Notes: a model not told the origin generated them from the sequence alone. A stretch of 64,000 nt of DNA from Odoribacter splanchnicus DSM 20712 (GCF_000190535.1 NC_015160.1:2232001-2296000); one strand, 5' to 3'; positions 49,669 through 59,378 are shown, counted from the stretch's first letter. A program made the numbers and translations.

Positions 49669-50892
49669 ATGAGACTATTTATTATAGCCCTAACTATTTT
49701 ATCGATGTGTTTTTACGGATGTAAAAATACTCAAAAATCCTCTCATGAACACGAGACAGCCGAGGAGCATGCAGCTCATAACCACGACCATGAACACGAA
49801 AATCACGACCATGAACACGAAGGTCACAACCATGAAGAAGAGGAACATGAGAACGGCGAAGGACATAGTGATGAGATTATCTTCACAAAAGCACAGGCAG
49901 CCAAAACAGATTTTGAAGTGAAAGAAATACAGCCCGGAACCTTCCACCAGATTATCAAAACGACAGGTCAGGTGCTTCCGGCTCCCGGAGATGAATCGAT
50001 CATCGTAGCCACCAACAACGGGGTTATTTCCTATGCTAACAATAACCTGGCGGAAGGAAGTATGGTAAAACAAGGACAACCTCTTTTTTACATTACTTCG
50101 AAGCACATGGGCGAAGGAGATTATTATACCCGTATCCATGCCAATTACGAAAAAGCCAAAGCCGAATACGAACGAGCTGAAAAATTAGTAAAAGATCAGA
50201 TTGTTTCTCAAAAAGAATTTGAAAATGCCCGCTTAAATTATCAGAACGCCAAAACCGCTTATGAAGCTATTTCGGGTAAACAATCGGCCAAAGGTGTCGG
50301 GATCACCACTCCATTAACCGGTTATCTCAAAAACATCTCTGTCAAAGACGGCGAATATGTTACAGCAGGTCAGGCTATAGCCACTGTATCGCAAAATAAA
50401 AAACTGGTTTTACGTGCAGACGTATCTGAAAAATACTATAACTCGCTGAATTCCATCAATAATGCCAACTTTAAAACTCCTTACGATAATCGCGTATATG
50501 CTTTACCTGATTTATCCGGGAAATTACTATCCGTCGGTAAGGCTGCCGGAACAAATTCATTTTTTATCCCGGTAACCTTCGAATTCGACAACCGTGGTGA
50601 TATCATTCCGGGTTCATTCGTCGAAATATACCTGCTCTCTTATCCCATGGAGAATGTACTGAGCCTTCCGGTATCGGCCTTAACGAACGAAATGGGTAAT
50701 TTTTATGTATACCGCCAACTCGATGAAGAAGGTTACCAAAAGCAAGAAGTCACACTCGGAGCCAACAATGGCAAGGAAGTTCAGGTATTATCAGGCTTAA
50801 CTCCGGGAGACCGGATCGTTACCCGTGGAGCTTATCAGGTGAAAATGGCTTCAGCCTCTGCTGCTATTCCGGGTCATACCCACGAACATTAA
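49669..50892 (+). CDS. RND efflux periplasmic adaptor with His-rich N-terminus
   Basis: A 407-residue membrane-fusion protein anchored as a lipoprotein (lipobox FYGC, Cys18). Residues about 24-68 are strikingly rich in His and Glu (NHDHEHENHDHEHEGHNHEE), a likely metal-binding region. Then come the barrel-sandwich/lipoyl halves (about 85-220), an alpha-hairpin (about 145-195) and beta-barrel domains. It bridges the RND pump and the outer-membrane channel. First gene of a three-gene metal-type efflux operon; the pump starts 12 bases after its stop. Confidence 0.92.
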   Translation: MRLFIIALTILSMCFYGCKNTQKSSHEHETAEEHAAHNHDHEHENHDHEHEGHNHEEEEHENGEGHSDEIIFTKAQAAKTDFEVKEIQPGTFHQIIKTTGQVLPAPGDESIIVATNNGVISYANNNLAEGSMVKQGQPLFYITSKHMGEGDYYTRIHANYEKAKAEYERAEKLVKDQIVSQKEFENARLNYQNAKTAYEAISGKQSAKGVGITTPLTGYLKNISVKDGEYVTAGQAIATVSQNKKLVLRADVSEKYYNSLNSINNANFKTPYDNRVYALPDLSGKLLSVGKAAGTNSFFIPVTFEFDNRGDIIPGSFVEIYLLSYPMENVLSLPVSALTNEMGNFYVYRQLDEEGYQKQEVTLGANNGKEVQVLSGLTPGDRIVTRGAYQVKMASASAAIPGHTHEH

Positions 50893-50904
50893 AATGGAGT
50901 AACT

Positions 50905-53900
50905 ATGCTAAATAAAATCATACAATATTCATTACACAACCGTTTGTTGGTAATGATCGCAGCAGTAGCCCTGCTGATTTGGGGAAGCATTACAGCCCAC
51001 AACATGGAAGTGGATGTTTTTCCAGACCTGAATGCTCCGACCGTAGTGGTGATGACCGAAGCTCAAGGGATGGCACCGGAAGAAGTAGAACGGCTGGTGA
51101 CCTTCCCGGTGGAAACCGCTGTCAACGGAGCCACCGACGTCAGACGTGTACGTTCGTCTTCTACCACAGGTTTCTCGGTCGTATGGGTTGAATTCGAATG
51201 GGGTACGAATATTTATACAGCCCGGCAGATTGTATCGGAAAAGCTGGCAACCCTGGGAGAAGCACTTCCTGATAATGTCGGTACTCCCACCCTGGGCCCC
51301 CAATCTTCGATCCTGGGTGAAATGATGATTATCGGTCTGACTGCCGACAGTACTTCTTTACAGGATTTACGTACAATAGCCGATTGGACCATCCGACCGC
51401 GCTTACTCTCGACCGGAGGAGTTGCCCAAGTGGCCGTTATCGGAGGCGACATCAAAGAGTATCAGATATTGCTCGATCCGGCCCGTATGAAGTATTACAA
51501 TATCGGATTGGACGAGGTCCTGCCGGTAGTAGAAAATATGAACCAAAATGCCACCGGAGGTATCCTTTACGAATACGGAAATGAATATATCATACAGGGA
51601 GTTATGGCAACCACCCGGGTCGAGGAAATAGGTAAAGCCGTCATTAAAACCGTCGACGATTTTCCTATCACATTGGCTGATATTGCAAACGTTCAGATCG
51701 GAGCTAAAACACCTAAATTAGGAGTTGCTTCAGAAAAAGGTAAACCGGCAGTGCTGGTTACCGTCACCAAACAACCCGGCACCAACACCCTCGAACTAAC
51801 CGACAAACTGGATGCCTCTATCCAGGAACTTCGTAAAACTTTACCGGAAGACGTCGAGGTTTCGACAGACATTTTCAGGCAATCCCGTTTTATCAACAGT
51901 TCGATCCACAACATCCAGGAAGCTTTACTGGAAGGAGCTGTTTTTGTGATTGTGGTGTTGTTCTTTTTCCTGATGAATTTCCGGACCACGATCATTTCCC
52001 TCGTCGCTCTTCCTTTGTCTATGTTGATGGCAATCCTGGTGATGCATGCTTTGGGGTTGACAATCAATACTATGAGTTTAGGAGGTTTGGCTATTGCTAT
52101 CGGCTCGTTGGTCGACGATGCGATTGTGGATGTGGAAAATGTATATAAACGCTTACGCGAAAACCGATTCAAACCCGCCACAGAACGACGCCCGACCATC
52201 GAAATTGTTTTCGAAGGTTCGAAAGAAGTCCGGATGCCTATCCTGAACTCTACGTTGATCATCGTGGCTTGTTTTCTTCCTTTATTTTTCCTTTCGGGCA
52301 TGGAAGGCAGAATGCTGATACCGCTGGGTATTGCTTTCGTTGTCGCCCTGTTTGCTTCGACCGTCATCGCTTTGACACTGACTCCGGTATTATGTAGTTA
52401 TATGCTGACTACCGAAAAAGCATTGAAAAAAAGCGAAAAGGAGCCATTTATCTCCCGCAGCTTAAAAAAGGTATACCGAAAATCGTTAAACTGGGCACTG
52501 CATTACAAAAAAATAGTGATCGGTACAGCTGCCACCCTACTGGTTTTATCGCTGATCATCCTATTCAGTTTAGGACGTAGCTTCTTGCCTCCTTTCAACG
52601 AAGGTTCGCTGACCATCAATATCAGTACCATGCCGGGTATCTCACTTGAAGAGTCGGACCGTATGGGTGGATTAGCCGAAAAGATTCTCCTGGGGATTCC
52701 GGAAATTCAAACTGTGGCACGTAAGACAGGACGTGCCGAGCTAGATGAACATGCACTGGGAGTAAATACCTCCGAAATCGAAGCACCTTTCGAGTTACAA
52801 GACCGGGACAGAGATGAATTTCTGGCTGATGTACGAAAACAATTGGGTGAACTGAAAGGGGCCAATATCGAAATCGGTCAACCGATCTCCCACCGTATCG
52901 ACGCCATGCTTTCCGGAACGAAAGCCAACATTGCGATCAAACTATTCGGTAATGACCTGAATAAACTGTATAGCTTGGGAAGTGAAATCAAGAATTCTAT
53001 ACAAGGAATCGACGGTATTGCGGACCTGACTCTGGAACAACAGATCGAACGTCCTCAGTTACAGATTCTTCCTAAACGGGACATGTTGGCCAGGTATGGT
53101 ATTACTCTACCGGAATTTTCCGAATTTATCAATGTCGCTCTGGCCGGGAAAGTAGTTTCACAAGTGAATGAAGGTGGAAAAATCTTCGACCTGACCATTA
53201 AAGTAGCCGACCATGACCGGGATAGCATGGAAGAAATCGGTGAACTCATGCTGGATGCCGATGGACGTAAAGTGCCCCTGCATTATGTAGCGGAAGTACT
53301 TCCCCTATCCGGGCCCAACACCATCAGCCGGGAGAATGTACAACGTAAGATCGTCGTTTCTGCCAATGTTGCCGGCAGGGATTTGAAAGGCGTAGTCAAC
53401 GATATCCAAAAAACAGTAGACGAACAAATCTCTCTACCGGAAGGTTATCACATCGAGTATGGCGGACAGTTCGAAAGTGAAGCAGCTGCTTCCCGAACTT
53501 TATTCCTGACTTCCCTGATCTCCATCCTACTGATATTCTTGATTTTGTATCATGAATTCCGGAGTTTACCTTTATCCGGTATCATCATGTTGAATCTGCC
53601 CTTAGCCATCATCGGAGGAGTGATCAGTATCTGGTTTACCTCAGGGGTAATCAGTATCCCTTCTATCATCGGATTCATTTCCCTATTCGGTATCGCTACC
53701 CGTAACGGAATACTACTGGTATCCCACTACAATCATTTACGGGAAGAAGGTCTGAATCTGAGGGAAAGTATTATTCAAGGTTCTTTGGACCGGCTCAATC
53801 CGATTCTGATGACAGCCTTAACCTCTGCACTGGCTTTAATTCCGCTGGCTGTGGGTGGGGATCTTCCGGGAAATGAAATCCAAAGCCCTATGGCACAGGT

Positions 53901-54027
53901 GATATTAGGAGGATTATTAAGCTCCACTCTGCTAAACGGATTTGTAGTCCCTATCGTATATTTTCTGTTGAACCGGAAAAAAGAAGCATCAATAGTAACC
54001 CCTCAGGAGATACAAGCCGATTTATAA
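50905..54027 (+). CDS. Heavy-metal-type RND efflux pump (CusA/CzcA family)
   Basis: A 1,040-residue inner-membrane proton-driven pump with 12 predicted transmembrane helices and two large periplasmic loops. Features of the heavy-metal subfamily are NMEVDVFPDLNAPTVVV near the start and SLVDDAIVDVENVYKR in TM4 (near residue 400), with the charged residues used for proton relay. Together with the His-rich adaptor it points to Zn/Co/Cd/Cu efflux, but the metal cannot be decided from sequence alone. 17 bases separate it from the channel gene. Confidence 0.94.
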   Translation: MLNKIIQYSLHNRLLVMIAAVALLIWGSITAHNMEVDVFPDLNAPTVVVMTEAQGMAPEEVERLVTFPVETAVNGATDVRRVRSSSTTGFSVVWVEFEWGTNIYTARQIVSEKLATLGEALPDNVGTPTLGPQSSILGEMMIIGLTADSTSLQDLRTIADWTIRPRLLSTGGVAQVAVIGGDIKEYQILLDPARMKYYNIGLDEVLPVVENMNQNATGGILYEYGNEYIIQGVMATTRVEEIGKAVIKTVDDFPITLADIANVQIGAKTPKLGVASEKGKPAVLVTVTKQPGTNTLELTDKLDASIQELRKTLPEDVEVSTDIFRQSRFINSSIHNIQEALLEGAVFVIVVLFFFLMNFRTTIISLVALPLSMLMAILVMHALGLTINTMSLGGLAIAIGSLVDDAIVDVENVYKRLRENRFKPATERRPTIEIVFEGSKEVRMPILNSTLIIVACFLPLFFLSGMEGRMLIPLGIAFVVALFASTVIALTLTPVLCSYMLTTEKALKKSEKEPFISRSLKKVYRKSLNWALHYKKIVIGTAATLLVLSLIILFSLGRSFLPPFNEGSLTINISTMPGISLEESDRMGGLAEKILLGIPEIQTVARKTGRAELDEHALGVNTSEIEAPFELQDRDRDEFLADVRKQLGELKGANIEIGQPISHRIDAMLSGTKANIAIKLFGNDLNKLYSLGSEIKNSIQGIDGIADLTLEQQIERPQLQILPKRDMLARYGITLPEFSEFINVALAGKVVSQVNEGGKIFDLTIKVADHDRDSMEEIGELMLDADGRKVPLHYVAEVLPLSGPNTISRENVQRKIVVSANVAGRDLKGVVNDIQKTVDEQISLPEGYHIEYGGQFESEAAASRTLFLTSLISILLIFLILYHEFRSLPLSGIIMLNLPLAIIGGVISIWFTSGVISIPSIIGFISLFGIATRNGILLVSHYNHLREEGLNLRESIIQGSLDRLNPILMTALTSALALIPLAVGGDLPGNEIQSPMAQVILGGLLSSTLLNGFVVPIVYFLLNRKKEASIVTPQEIQADL

Positions 54028-54044
54028 ATTTACAATTCATCATT

Positions 54045-55226
54045 ATGAAAAAATACATATACATCCTTTGCCTGTCTCTGATCGTCACTCTCCCTGTATT
54101 TTCCCAATCGGGAATCAAGGAAGTGCTTAAAAATATCGAGGTAAACAATCCCACCTTACAAGCAGGCATGCAACTAAACCAAGCACAAAAGCTGGAAGCA
54201 CGGACGGGGATTTTTTTACCCAACCCGACAGTCGAATTAAATCAATTGTGGGCCGACCGTAGTGTAGGCGGAAATGCCAACGAATTAGCCGTCGTACAGA
54301 GTTTCGACTTCCCTACGGTCTATGCCAATAAAAACAAATTGGCCAAATTGAAATCTGCAACTTCCGATCTCCAATATGCAGCCACCCGTCAGGAGATCTT
54401 ACTGACAGCACAACAGACCTGCCAGGAGATCATATACTTACGCAAACAAAAACAGTTATTGGACCAACGGCTGAAAAATGCGGAAAAACTAGCAGAATTG
54501 TATCGTCAACGTTTTGCGAATGGTGATGCCAACCGATTAGAATACAACAAAATTCAATTAGAAAAGATTAATGCCAATAATGCCAGCCGACTCAATAACT
54601 CGGCTTTGCGGGCTCAATTGGAGAAATTACAGGCACTGAACGGTGGCCACCCCCTCGATTTCGAAACAACGGACTACCCACAGACTCAGGTTCTACCGGA
54701 CTATTCCAGTCTGGAATCGGAGTATCTGGCCGCTGATCCCACATTAAAAAGTCTACGCAGCGAATCCGAATCCGCCCAACGGGAGATCAAAGTAAACCGG
54801 GCCCTGACTTTACCTAAATTCGATCTGGGTTACCGTCGTAACGGGGGGAGTGAATCAAAGATGAACGGTTTCAAAATCGGCCTTTCGATTCCGCTTTGGG
54901 AAAATAGAAACACGGTTAAACAAGCAAAAGCACAAGCCGAATATACGGTTACCAATATCTTAGCCAATCAACAGACCCTGAAAGCTACCCTCCGGGAACT
55001 ATACCTGCAAGCCGAAGCTTTGGCAAACTCCCGGAATGAATATGCAGAGGCTCTTTCCAGCCAACGGACCGACGAATTACTCAATAAGGCTCTCGAAACC
55101 GGGCAGATATCCATGATCGATTATTTTGTAGAGATTACTCTGCTTTACGATAGTATGCAAAACTATTTGGATGTAGAAAAAGAATATCAGAATGCAGTGG
55201 CCCAACTATTACAATATCAATTGTAA
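54045..55226 (+). CDS. TolC/CzcC-type outer-membrane efflux channel
   Basis: A 393-residue protein with a signal peptide (MKKYIYILCLSLIVTLPVFS) and two OEP repeats of long helices plus strands (about 25-200 and 210-390). It completes the tripartite efflux complex with the two genes upstream. It is slightly shorter than E. coli TolC, usual for CzcC-type proteins. Confidence 0.9.
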   Translation: MKKYIYILCLSLIVTLPVFSQSGIKEVLKNIEVNNPTLQAGMQLNQAQKLEARTGIFLPNPTVELNQLWADRSVGGNANELAVVQSFDFPTVYANKNKLAKLKSATSDLQYAATRQEILLTAQQTCQEIIYLRKQKQLLDQRLKNAEKLAELYRQRFANGDANRLEYNKIQLEKINANNASRLNNSALRAQLEKLQALNGGHPLDFETTDYPQTQVLPDYSSLESEYLAADPTLKSLRSESESAQREIKVNRALTLPKFDLGYRRNGGSESKMNGFKIGLSIPLWENRNTVKQAKAQAEYTVTNILANQQTLKATLRELYLQAEALANSRNEYAEALSSQRTDELLNKALETGQISMIDYFVEITLLYDSMQNYLDVEKEYQNAVAQLLQYQL

Positions 55227-55247
55227 TAAGTTTTAAAGTCCCCCAAC

Positions 55248-55299
55248 CTGCCGGCGCGTTTTTACAGCCACGAGTGCTGCTGTAAAAACGCGCCGGCAG
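55248..55299. terminator. Long perfect hairpin after the efflux operon
   Basis: Perfect 21-base arms (55248-55268 and 55279-55299; core CCGGCGCGTTTTTACAGC) with a 10-base loop. No T-run follows on the plus strand, so it is either an atypical terminator or a repeat-like element. Confidence 0.6.
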
Positions 55300-55419
55300 A
55301 GTTCAAAAAACTTTAGGAAGCAATTACTCCAGATTTTAATAATTACAGGGGGCACAAAAGTTGCAAGAAATTCAGCATCAAGGCAATTACCGCTATACGG
55401 CTATCCCCCTAATAACTCA

Positions 55420-56052
55420 TCAAACACAGGTCAGCAATTCCCTCATCCGATGAATGACAGGAGCTTTTTTCTGCAGGCGTTCTTCATTGTTATGCCCTCC
55501 TGCAAATAAGATACAATCGAACCCCAAAGCGTCGGCCACCTCGGCATCGTGAATAGTATCTCCAACCATCAGGGTGTCTTCGGGTACAATCGGACAAGTC
55601 TGTAACATTTGCTGTCCCCGTTCGATCTTGCCGGCCGCATAAATATCATTCGCCCCACAAGCGCGGTCAAAACGGGAATCGATCTGAAAATGCCGGAGCA
55701 TCTGTTGCAACAAATCTTCCCGAAGAGCAGACAGGACATACTGTTTTACACCGGTTTGCTGTATGCCTGCCAGCACCTCTCTTACTCCTTCGTTCAATCC
55801 CACTTCGCCGGCATATTTATCATAGGTCTCGACAAAATCGACAGACAGTTCATGAAAAGATTCTTTCTCCATATCGAATCCGACCCGATCATAAAAGTCT
55901 ATGACCGGAAAACCGAATTTTTCTTTATAATCTTCTACAGAAAGCAATGGCAAACCTCTTCTCCCGAGCATATCGTTCAACGTATTCACACCGACTTTCA
56001 CATCATTCAATAAAGTACCGTTCCAATCCCACACGACATTTTTATACTTCAT
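55420..56052 (-). CDS. HAD-family hydrolase (phosphoglycolate-phosphatase-like)
   Basis: A 210-residue phosphatase of the HAD superfamily, subfamily with an alpha-helical cap. Motif I is DWNGTLLND (near residue 9; the usual second Asp is Asn here, as D-x-N), motif II SALRED (near 118), and motif IV GDTIHDAEVA (near 164). The DWNGT form is common in Bacteroidetes members. The substrate is not known. It lies 24 bases after the thioesterase gene. Confidence 0.87.
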   Translation of the reverse strand: MKYKNVVWDWNGTLLNDVKVGVNTLNDMLGRRGLPLLSVEDYKEKFGFPVIDFYDRVGFDMEKESFHELSVDFVETYDKYAGEVGLNEGVREVLAGIQQTGVKQYVLSALREDLLQQMLRHFQIDSRFDRACGANDIYAAGKIERGQQMLQTCPIVPEDTLMVGDTIHDAEVADALGFDCILFAGGHNNEERLQKKAPVIHRMRELLTCV

Positions 56053-56076
56053 AAATTTATCTTTAATCCCTATTAT

Positions 56077-56574
56077 TTATTCCTCTTCTTCTACAGGCTT
56101 ATAAAAAGCTTCCGCTCCAGGCCAATCCAATTTTTTCCGTGCCAGTTCTTCCGGATAAATCATATACACCACATCGGCCTCGGTCGCCAACTCATTTTTT
56201 TCATTGAAAAGCTCCACGTGAGCGGTCACCAACCGTCTTGCCACTTCGGTCACCTTGGCTCTCAACCAAATTTCTCCCTGATCTGTCCGGACAGGCCGTC
56301 GGTATTTCACCTGCATTTCTGTTGTCACACCAGCTGTTTTTTCATGAGAAAAGATTGCCCAACTGGCAATCTCATCGATCAGTGTCGCCTGTATCCCTCC
56401 ATGCAAAACATGAAAAAAGCCCTGATAATTCTCCGAGGGCACCCAATGGCAGGTGATATATTCACCTTCATCCACAAACTTACATTTCAGTCCATACGGA
56501 TTTGTCGGCGAACAACCGAAACAATTGTATCCCTCCAAATCCGCATAGGCATTATACATTTTCCGTTTTTCCAT
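56077..56574 (-). CDS. PaaI-type hot-dog thioesterase
   Basis: A 165-residue protein of the PaaI/DUF4442-like hot-dog thioesterase family. FFHVLHGGIQATLIDEIASW (about residues 53-72) contains the HGG motif and the acidic residue of the active site. Short acyl-CoA hydrolysis is expected. Its C-terminus is acidic (EEEE). Same strand as the GntR operon upstream, 41 bases away. Confidence 0.85.
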   Translation of the reverse strand: MEKRKMYNAYADLEGYNCFGCSPTNPYGLKCKFVDEGEYITCHWVPSENYQGFFHVLHGGIQATLIDEIASWAIFSHEKTAGVTTEMQVKYRRPVRTDQGEIWLRAKVTEVARRLVTAHVELFNEKNELATEADVVYMIYPEELARKKLDWPGAEAFYKPVEEEE

Positions 56575-56615
56575 TTTACGTTCCGATTATCGAACCGTAA
56601 AATTAACGCATTTTT

Positions 56616-56987
56616 CTAAGAATTGTTGCCTGCTTTATATTTTTCATACTCGACCACGACCAATTCGATCGGAATAGCCAATAAACTCATTCGCCGGAAG
56701 ATATCGGGCAGTTCCGTCCCGACAAACTCTTCACGTCTGGATTCAGTAATCTGCTTCGAAGCTCCTTCTGTCACAAAAAAGCCGACTCCCCGCTTGTTAC
56801 AAATGATCTCCCGGGCCTGCAAATAGTCGTAGGCACGCATCACAGTATTCGGATTTACCTCCAATTGTACCCCCAATTCACGAACAGACGGAATCCGTTC
56901 CTGAGCTTTCCATTTACCTGTGACAATGTGATCACAAACCAAATCCACAATCTGCAAATAAATCGCCTGCGTCTCCTTAAAGTCCAT
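56616..56987 (-). CDS. GntR-family regulator, YtrA subfamily
   Basis: A 123-residue repressor from the ATG at 56987 (MDFKETQAIYLQIVDLV); the longer frame to 57041 would run far back into the upstream gene. The winged helix-turn-helix ERIPSVRELGVQLEVNPNTVMRAYDYL lies at about residues 29-55, and a short C-terminal dimerisation tail follows. YtrA-type regulators control ABC transporter operons. This is the last gene of such an operon, overlapping the previous gene by 11 bases. The operator-like palindrome at 59237-59254 is a probable target. Confidence 0.9.
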   Translation of the reverse strand: MDFKETQAIYLQIVDLVCDHIVTGKWKAQERIPSVRELGVQLEVNPNTVMRAYDYLQAREIICNKRGVGFFVTEGASKQITESRREEFVGTELPDIFRRMSLLAIPIELVVVEYEKYKAGNNS

Positions 56988-57405
56988 AATCAGTAATATT
57001 GTCTTTAACCTTTGACTTTGAGATACACACCTTCGGTGCATTCAATGTATCCACTTTTACACCGGGAGATACCCATAACTGACATATCACACCCGAATAT
57101 TCCTCGGGGCCACTTACATATAAAGTGTCTCCGGCCACCCGAAAACCAGTAACCTGCCGGAACGGTATCACACCGGTTATTTTAAATCCCTGCTTTACCT
57201 TTTCCGGCGACTCAATCACCCTGACTGCCATATCTGTATTATAGATCACAACGTTACTTACCGGCTGTTTATACAATTTTTCGATATAAGCCCCGGCTTT
57301 TTCCATCTCCTGATCACTTGGATTTTTTAAGTTATAAAAAATGATAAATCCCAAAATCACCGGTAAAATATAAAGGACTGCTAAAATTAAATCATATTTT
57401 TTCAT
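56977..57405 (-). CDS. Membrane-anchored protein of the ABC operon, unknown family
   Basis: About 142 residues from the ATG at 57405 (MKKYDLILAVLYILPVILG); an in-frame ATG at 57450 would overlap the permease gene. One N-terminal transmembrane helix is followed by a beta-rich soluble domain (GFRVAGDTLYVSG) that is probably periplasmic. I do not recognise the family. It lies between permease and regulator. Confidence 0.6.
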   Translation of the reverse strand: MKKYDLILAVLYILPVILGFIIFYNLKNPSDQEMEKAGAYIEKLYKQPVSNVVIYNTDMAVRVIESPEKVKQGFKITGVIPFRQVTGFRVAGDTLYVSGPEEYSGVICQLWVSPGVKVDTLNAPKVCISKSKVKDNITDYGL

Positions 57406-57416
57406 TGTCTTTTCAA

Positions 57417-58373
57417 TTATTGAACTTGTTTCGTTTTCAATTTTATCCAAATTACTGCCTGATAGGTCAGTGGGAAAATATAGAACACCAGTAACCAGCG
57501 GAAAGAAGGTAAATCTGGCAAGACTTCTCCTCCGTAAAAACTCAACTCATCGGGTTTCATTTGTGGCTCTGCCCCGAACAACTTATTCCCCAACCAGACG
57601 GAAACGGCTACCAAGGCCAATAAAAATATCACATGAACCAAAAAAGTCAATATAAAAGGATGCTTCCGGAAAGTGACCGATCCCCACATGCCTACCGACA
57701 TTACATATAAAAACCAAATGACAACCATATTCACTACAATGCCATTGGTCAGCTTTCCATAGTTCAGTTCTTTCTGGTCATACGAAATATTCATCAGGTA
57801 CCCACCCTCCGAAAAGTCGAACACATTCCCGATTTCGGTATGAACCACTTCCTGTCCGGGAGTCATGGCAGGGACCTGATTCCCGAAACTCCCGCTTACA
57901 TACTCCAATCGATTGAGTCCTGTAAATTTATAACTATTCGTAACCGAAGCCAAAGCATAAAACATCAACAAATAAACGACAAGTAATACGACCGTGGAAT
58001 TCAGGAAAGCCAGCACATATTTTTCAAAGACAGAAGCCGGTAACAACAGCGTATTCAATATTTTATCTTTTACAACAAAATCACGCAAAGAATGCAGAGC
58101 GACAACCAAAGCAAACAATCCATATAGTCCCCAGAACAGCTGACGATATACCCCTTTGTAATATTGAATAAAATCAGATACCTCCGCCGGATTTTCTACT
58201 TGCGTGTATTCCCTCAGAAAAGGATTAAATTTACACAAACACAAAAAAGTGATTATTCCTATGATCCCTAGGAAAATAATTCCTAACCTCCTATTTTCCC
58301 GGTAATACTTCCGGGCCAATGCTCCCAAACGCCGGTATTCAAATACTTCATTCATAGCTATCATTTTATACAT
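57417..58373 (-). CDS. ABC transporter permease
   Basis: A 318-residue integral membrane protein with about six hydrophobic helices (for example LGIIFLGIIGIITFLCLC near residue 30 and VLLVVYLLMFYALASV near 115) and a large outside loop around 150-190. It probably works with the ATPase encoded just upstream (4-base gap). The first residues may start a little later; an ATG at 58358 (MNEVFEYRR) is also plausible. Confidence 0.8.
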   Translation of the reverse strand: MYKMIAMNEVFEYRRLGALARKYYRENRRLGIIFLGIIGIITFLCLCKFNPFLREYTQVENPAEVSDFIQYYKGVYRQLFWGLYGLFALVVALHSLRDFVVKDKILNTLLLPASVFEKYVLAFLNSTVVLLVVYLLMFYALASVTNSYKFTGLNRLEYVSGSFGNQVPAMTPGQEVVHTEIGNVFDFSEGGYLMNISYDQKELNYGKLTNGIVVNMVVIWFLYVMSVGMWGSVTFRKHPFILTFLVHVIFLLALVAVSVWLGNKLFGAEPQMKPDELSFYGGEVLPDLPSFRWLLVFYIFPLTYQAVIWIKLKTKQVQ

Positions 58374-58377
58374 TTTC

Positions 58378-59202
58378 CTATTTCAAAACTTTTTCAATCT
58401 CCGCCGGATGTTCCAAAACCGCATTAAAAAACAATTCCATATCCAGTTTGCTATCTTCCTGCTGTAAGTTGGGTACCATTCCCCAGCGGCCTCTTAAAGA
58501 TTCTTCGGCAAATAAAGCCGTTTCTCCCTCTCTCATCTGCCTGAACACAAAATGATCCGTAATCTGTTCTACCGTTGTATTGACCAAGATCCGGCTCTTT
58601 TCGATAATGACCAAAGCATCGATCAAATTTTCCAGATCCCGGACCTGATGAGTAGAAATCACAACACAACGTTCCTCTGAAGCCACCGACGCAATCAATC
58701 GCCTGAACTGACTTTTTGAAGGGATATCCAATCCATTGGTTGGTTCGTCCATCATCAACAACCGGGTATTACAAGCTATCCCCAGACTGATCAAAGCCTT
58801 CTTACGCTGTCCATAAGACATTTGTCCCATTTTATCCGATTCGGATACTTCAAAAATTTCCATGGCATGGAACAATAATTCTTCGTCAAACTTCGGATAA
58901 AACCGACAGATCAAAGGGAAATAATCTTTCATCTTCATATCCGGCAAACAGATTTCTTCAGGAATGAAAAAAATATCGGATAAAAAAGAAGGTTTCCTCA
59001 ACCGGGGAATAGCATCACACACCTCTATCCGGCCTCGCAAAGGAAACAATAAACCACCGATCAATTTTAATAAAGTAGTCTTACCGGCTCCATTCTTTCC
59101 AAGCAGGCCATAAATATGCCCCCCGGTCAATGAAAGATTCAATCCGGAAAAAACTTCCCGTTTTTTTTGATAACCAAAATCCAAGTTTTCAATATAAATC
59201 AT
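58378..59202 (-). CDS. ABC transporter ATPase
   Basis: A 274-residue ATP-binding protein: Walker A GLLGKNGAGKTTLL (near residue 33), signature MSYGQRKK (near 128), Walker B RLLMMDEPTNGLD (near 146), and switch His in STHQ (near 186). It powers the permease in the next gene. By resemblance to YtrB-type systems it may export or handle an antimicrobial or cell-wall-related compound, but this is inference. First gene of the operon. Confidence 0.92.
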   Translation of the reverse strand: MIYIENLDFGYQKKREVFSGLNLSLTGGHIYGLLGKNGAGKTTLLKLIGGLLFPLRGRIEVCDAIPRLRKPSFLSDIFFIPEEICLPDMKMKDYFPLICRFYPKFDEELLFHAMEIFEVSESDKMGQMSYGQRKKALISLGIACNTRLLMMDEPTNGLDIPSKSQFRRLIASVASEERCVVISTHQVRDLENLIDALVIIEKSRILVNTTVEQITDHFVFRQMREGETALFAEESLRGRWGMVPNLQQEDSKLDMELFFNAVLEHPAEIEKVLK

Positions 59203-59236
59203 CTTTTCAATATTAAGATTGATAAATTTTCATAGC

Positions 59237-59254
59237 GTATTAATATACTAATAC
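59237..59254. promoter_or_regulatory. Operator-like palindrome for the GntR regulator
   Basis: GTATTA, six bases, TAATAC; extended arms reach 59234-59257 with one mismatch. It lies between the -7 box and the ATPase start, 35-52 bases upstream of the ATG, a position suited to repression of the operon that ends with the GntR gene. Confidence 0.55.
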
Positions 59255-59258
59255 ACTA

Positions 59259-59266
59259 CAAAAGTA
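59259..59266 (-). promoter_or_regulatory. -7 box for the ABC-GntR operon
   Basis: On the minus strand TACTTTTG fits TAnnTTTG. The palindrome begins 5 bases downstream. Confidence 0.55.
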
Positions 59267-59292
59267 GATATAATAATCAGAAAAACAAATTC

Positions 59293-59338
59293 TGAAGAAA
59301 AAAAACGGTCAAAATAACTCTTCGTCACTTTGACCGTT
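59293..59338 (-). terminator. Terminator of the greA-HIT operon
   Basis: AAACGGTCAAA (59302-59312) pairs with TTTGACCGTTT (59328-59338); on the minus strand a T-run follows. 40 bases downstream of the HIT gene stop. Confidence 0.88.
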
Positions 59339-59378
59339 TCCTCTATCGTCAGTCAGCCTTCTCAGGCCGGATTCATAA

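Noticed and set aside
51693..52367. 224-codon minus-strand frame opposite the RND pump
   Set aside because: Lies within a well-conserved pump gene and has no family resemblance.
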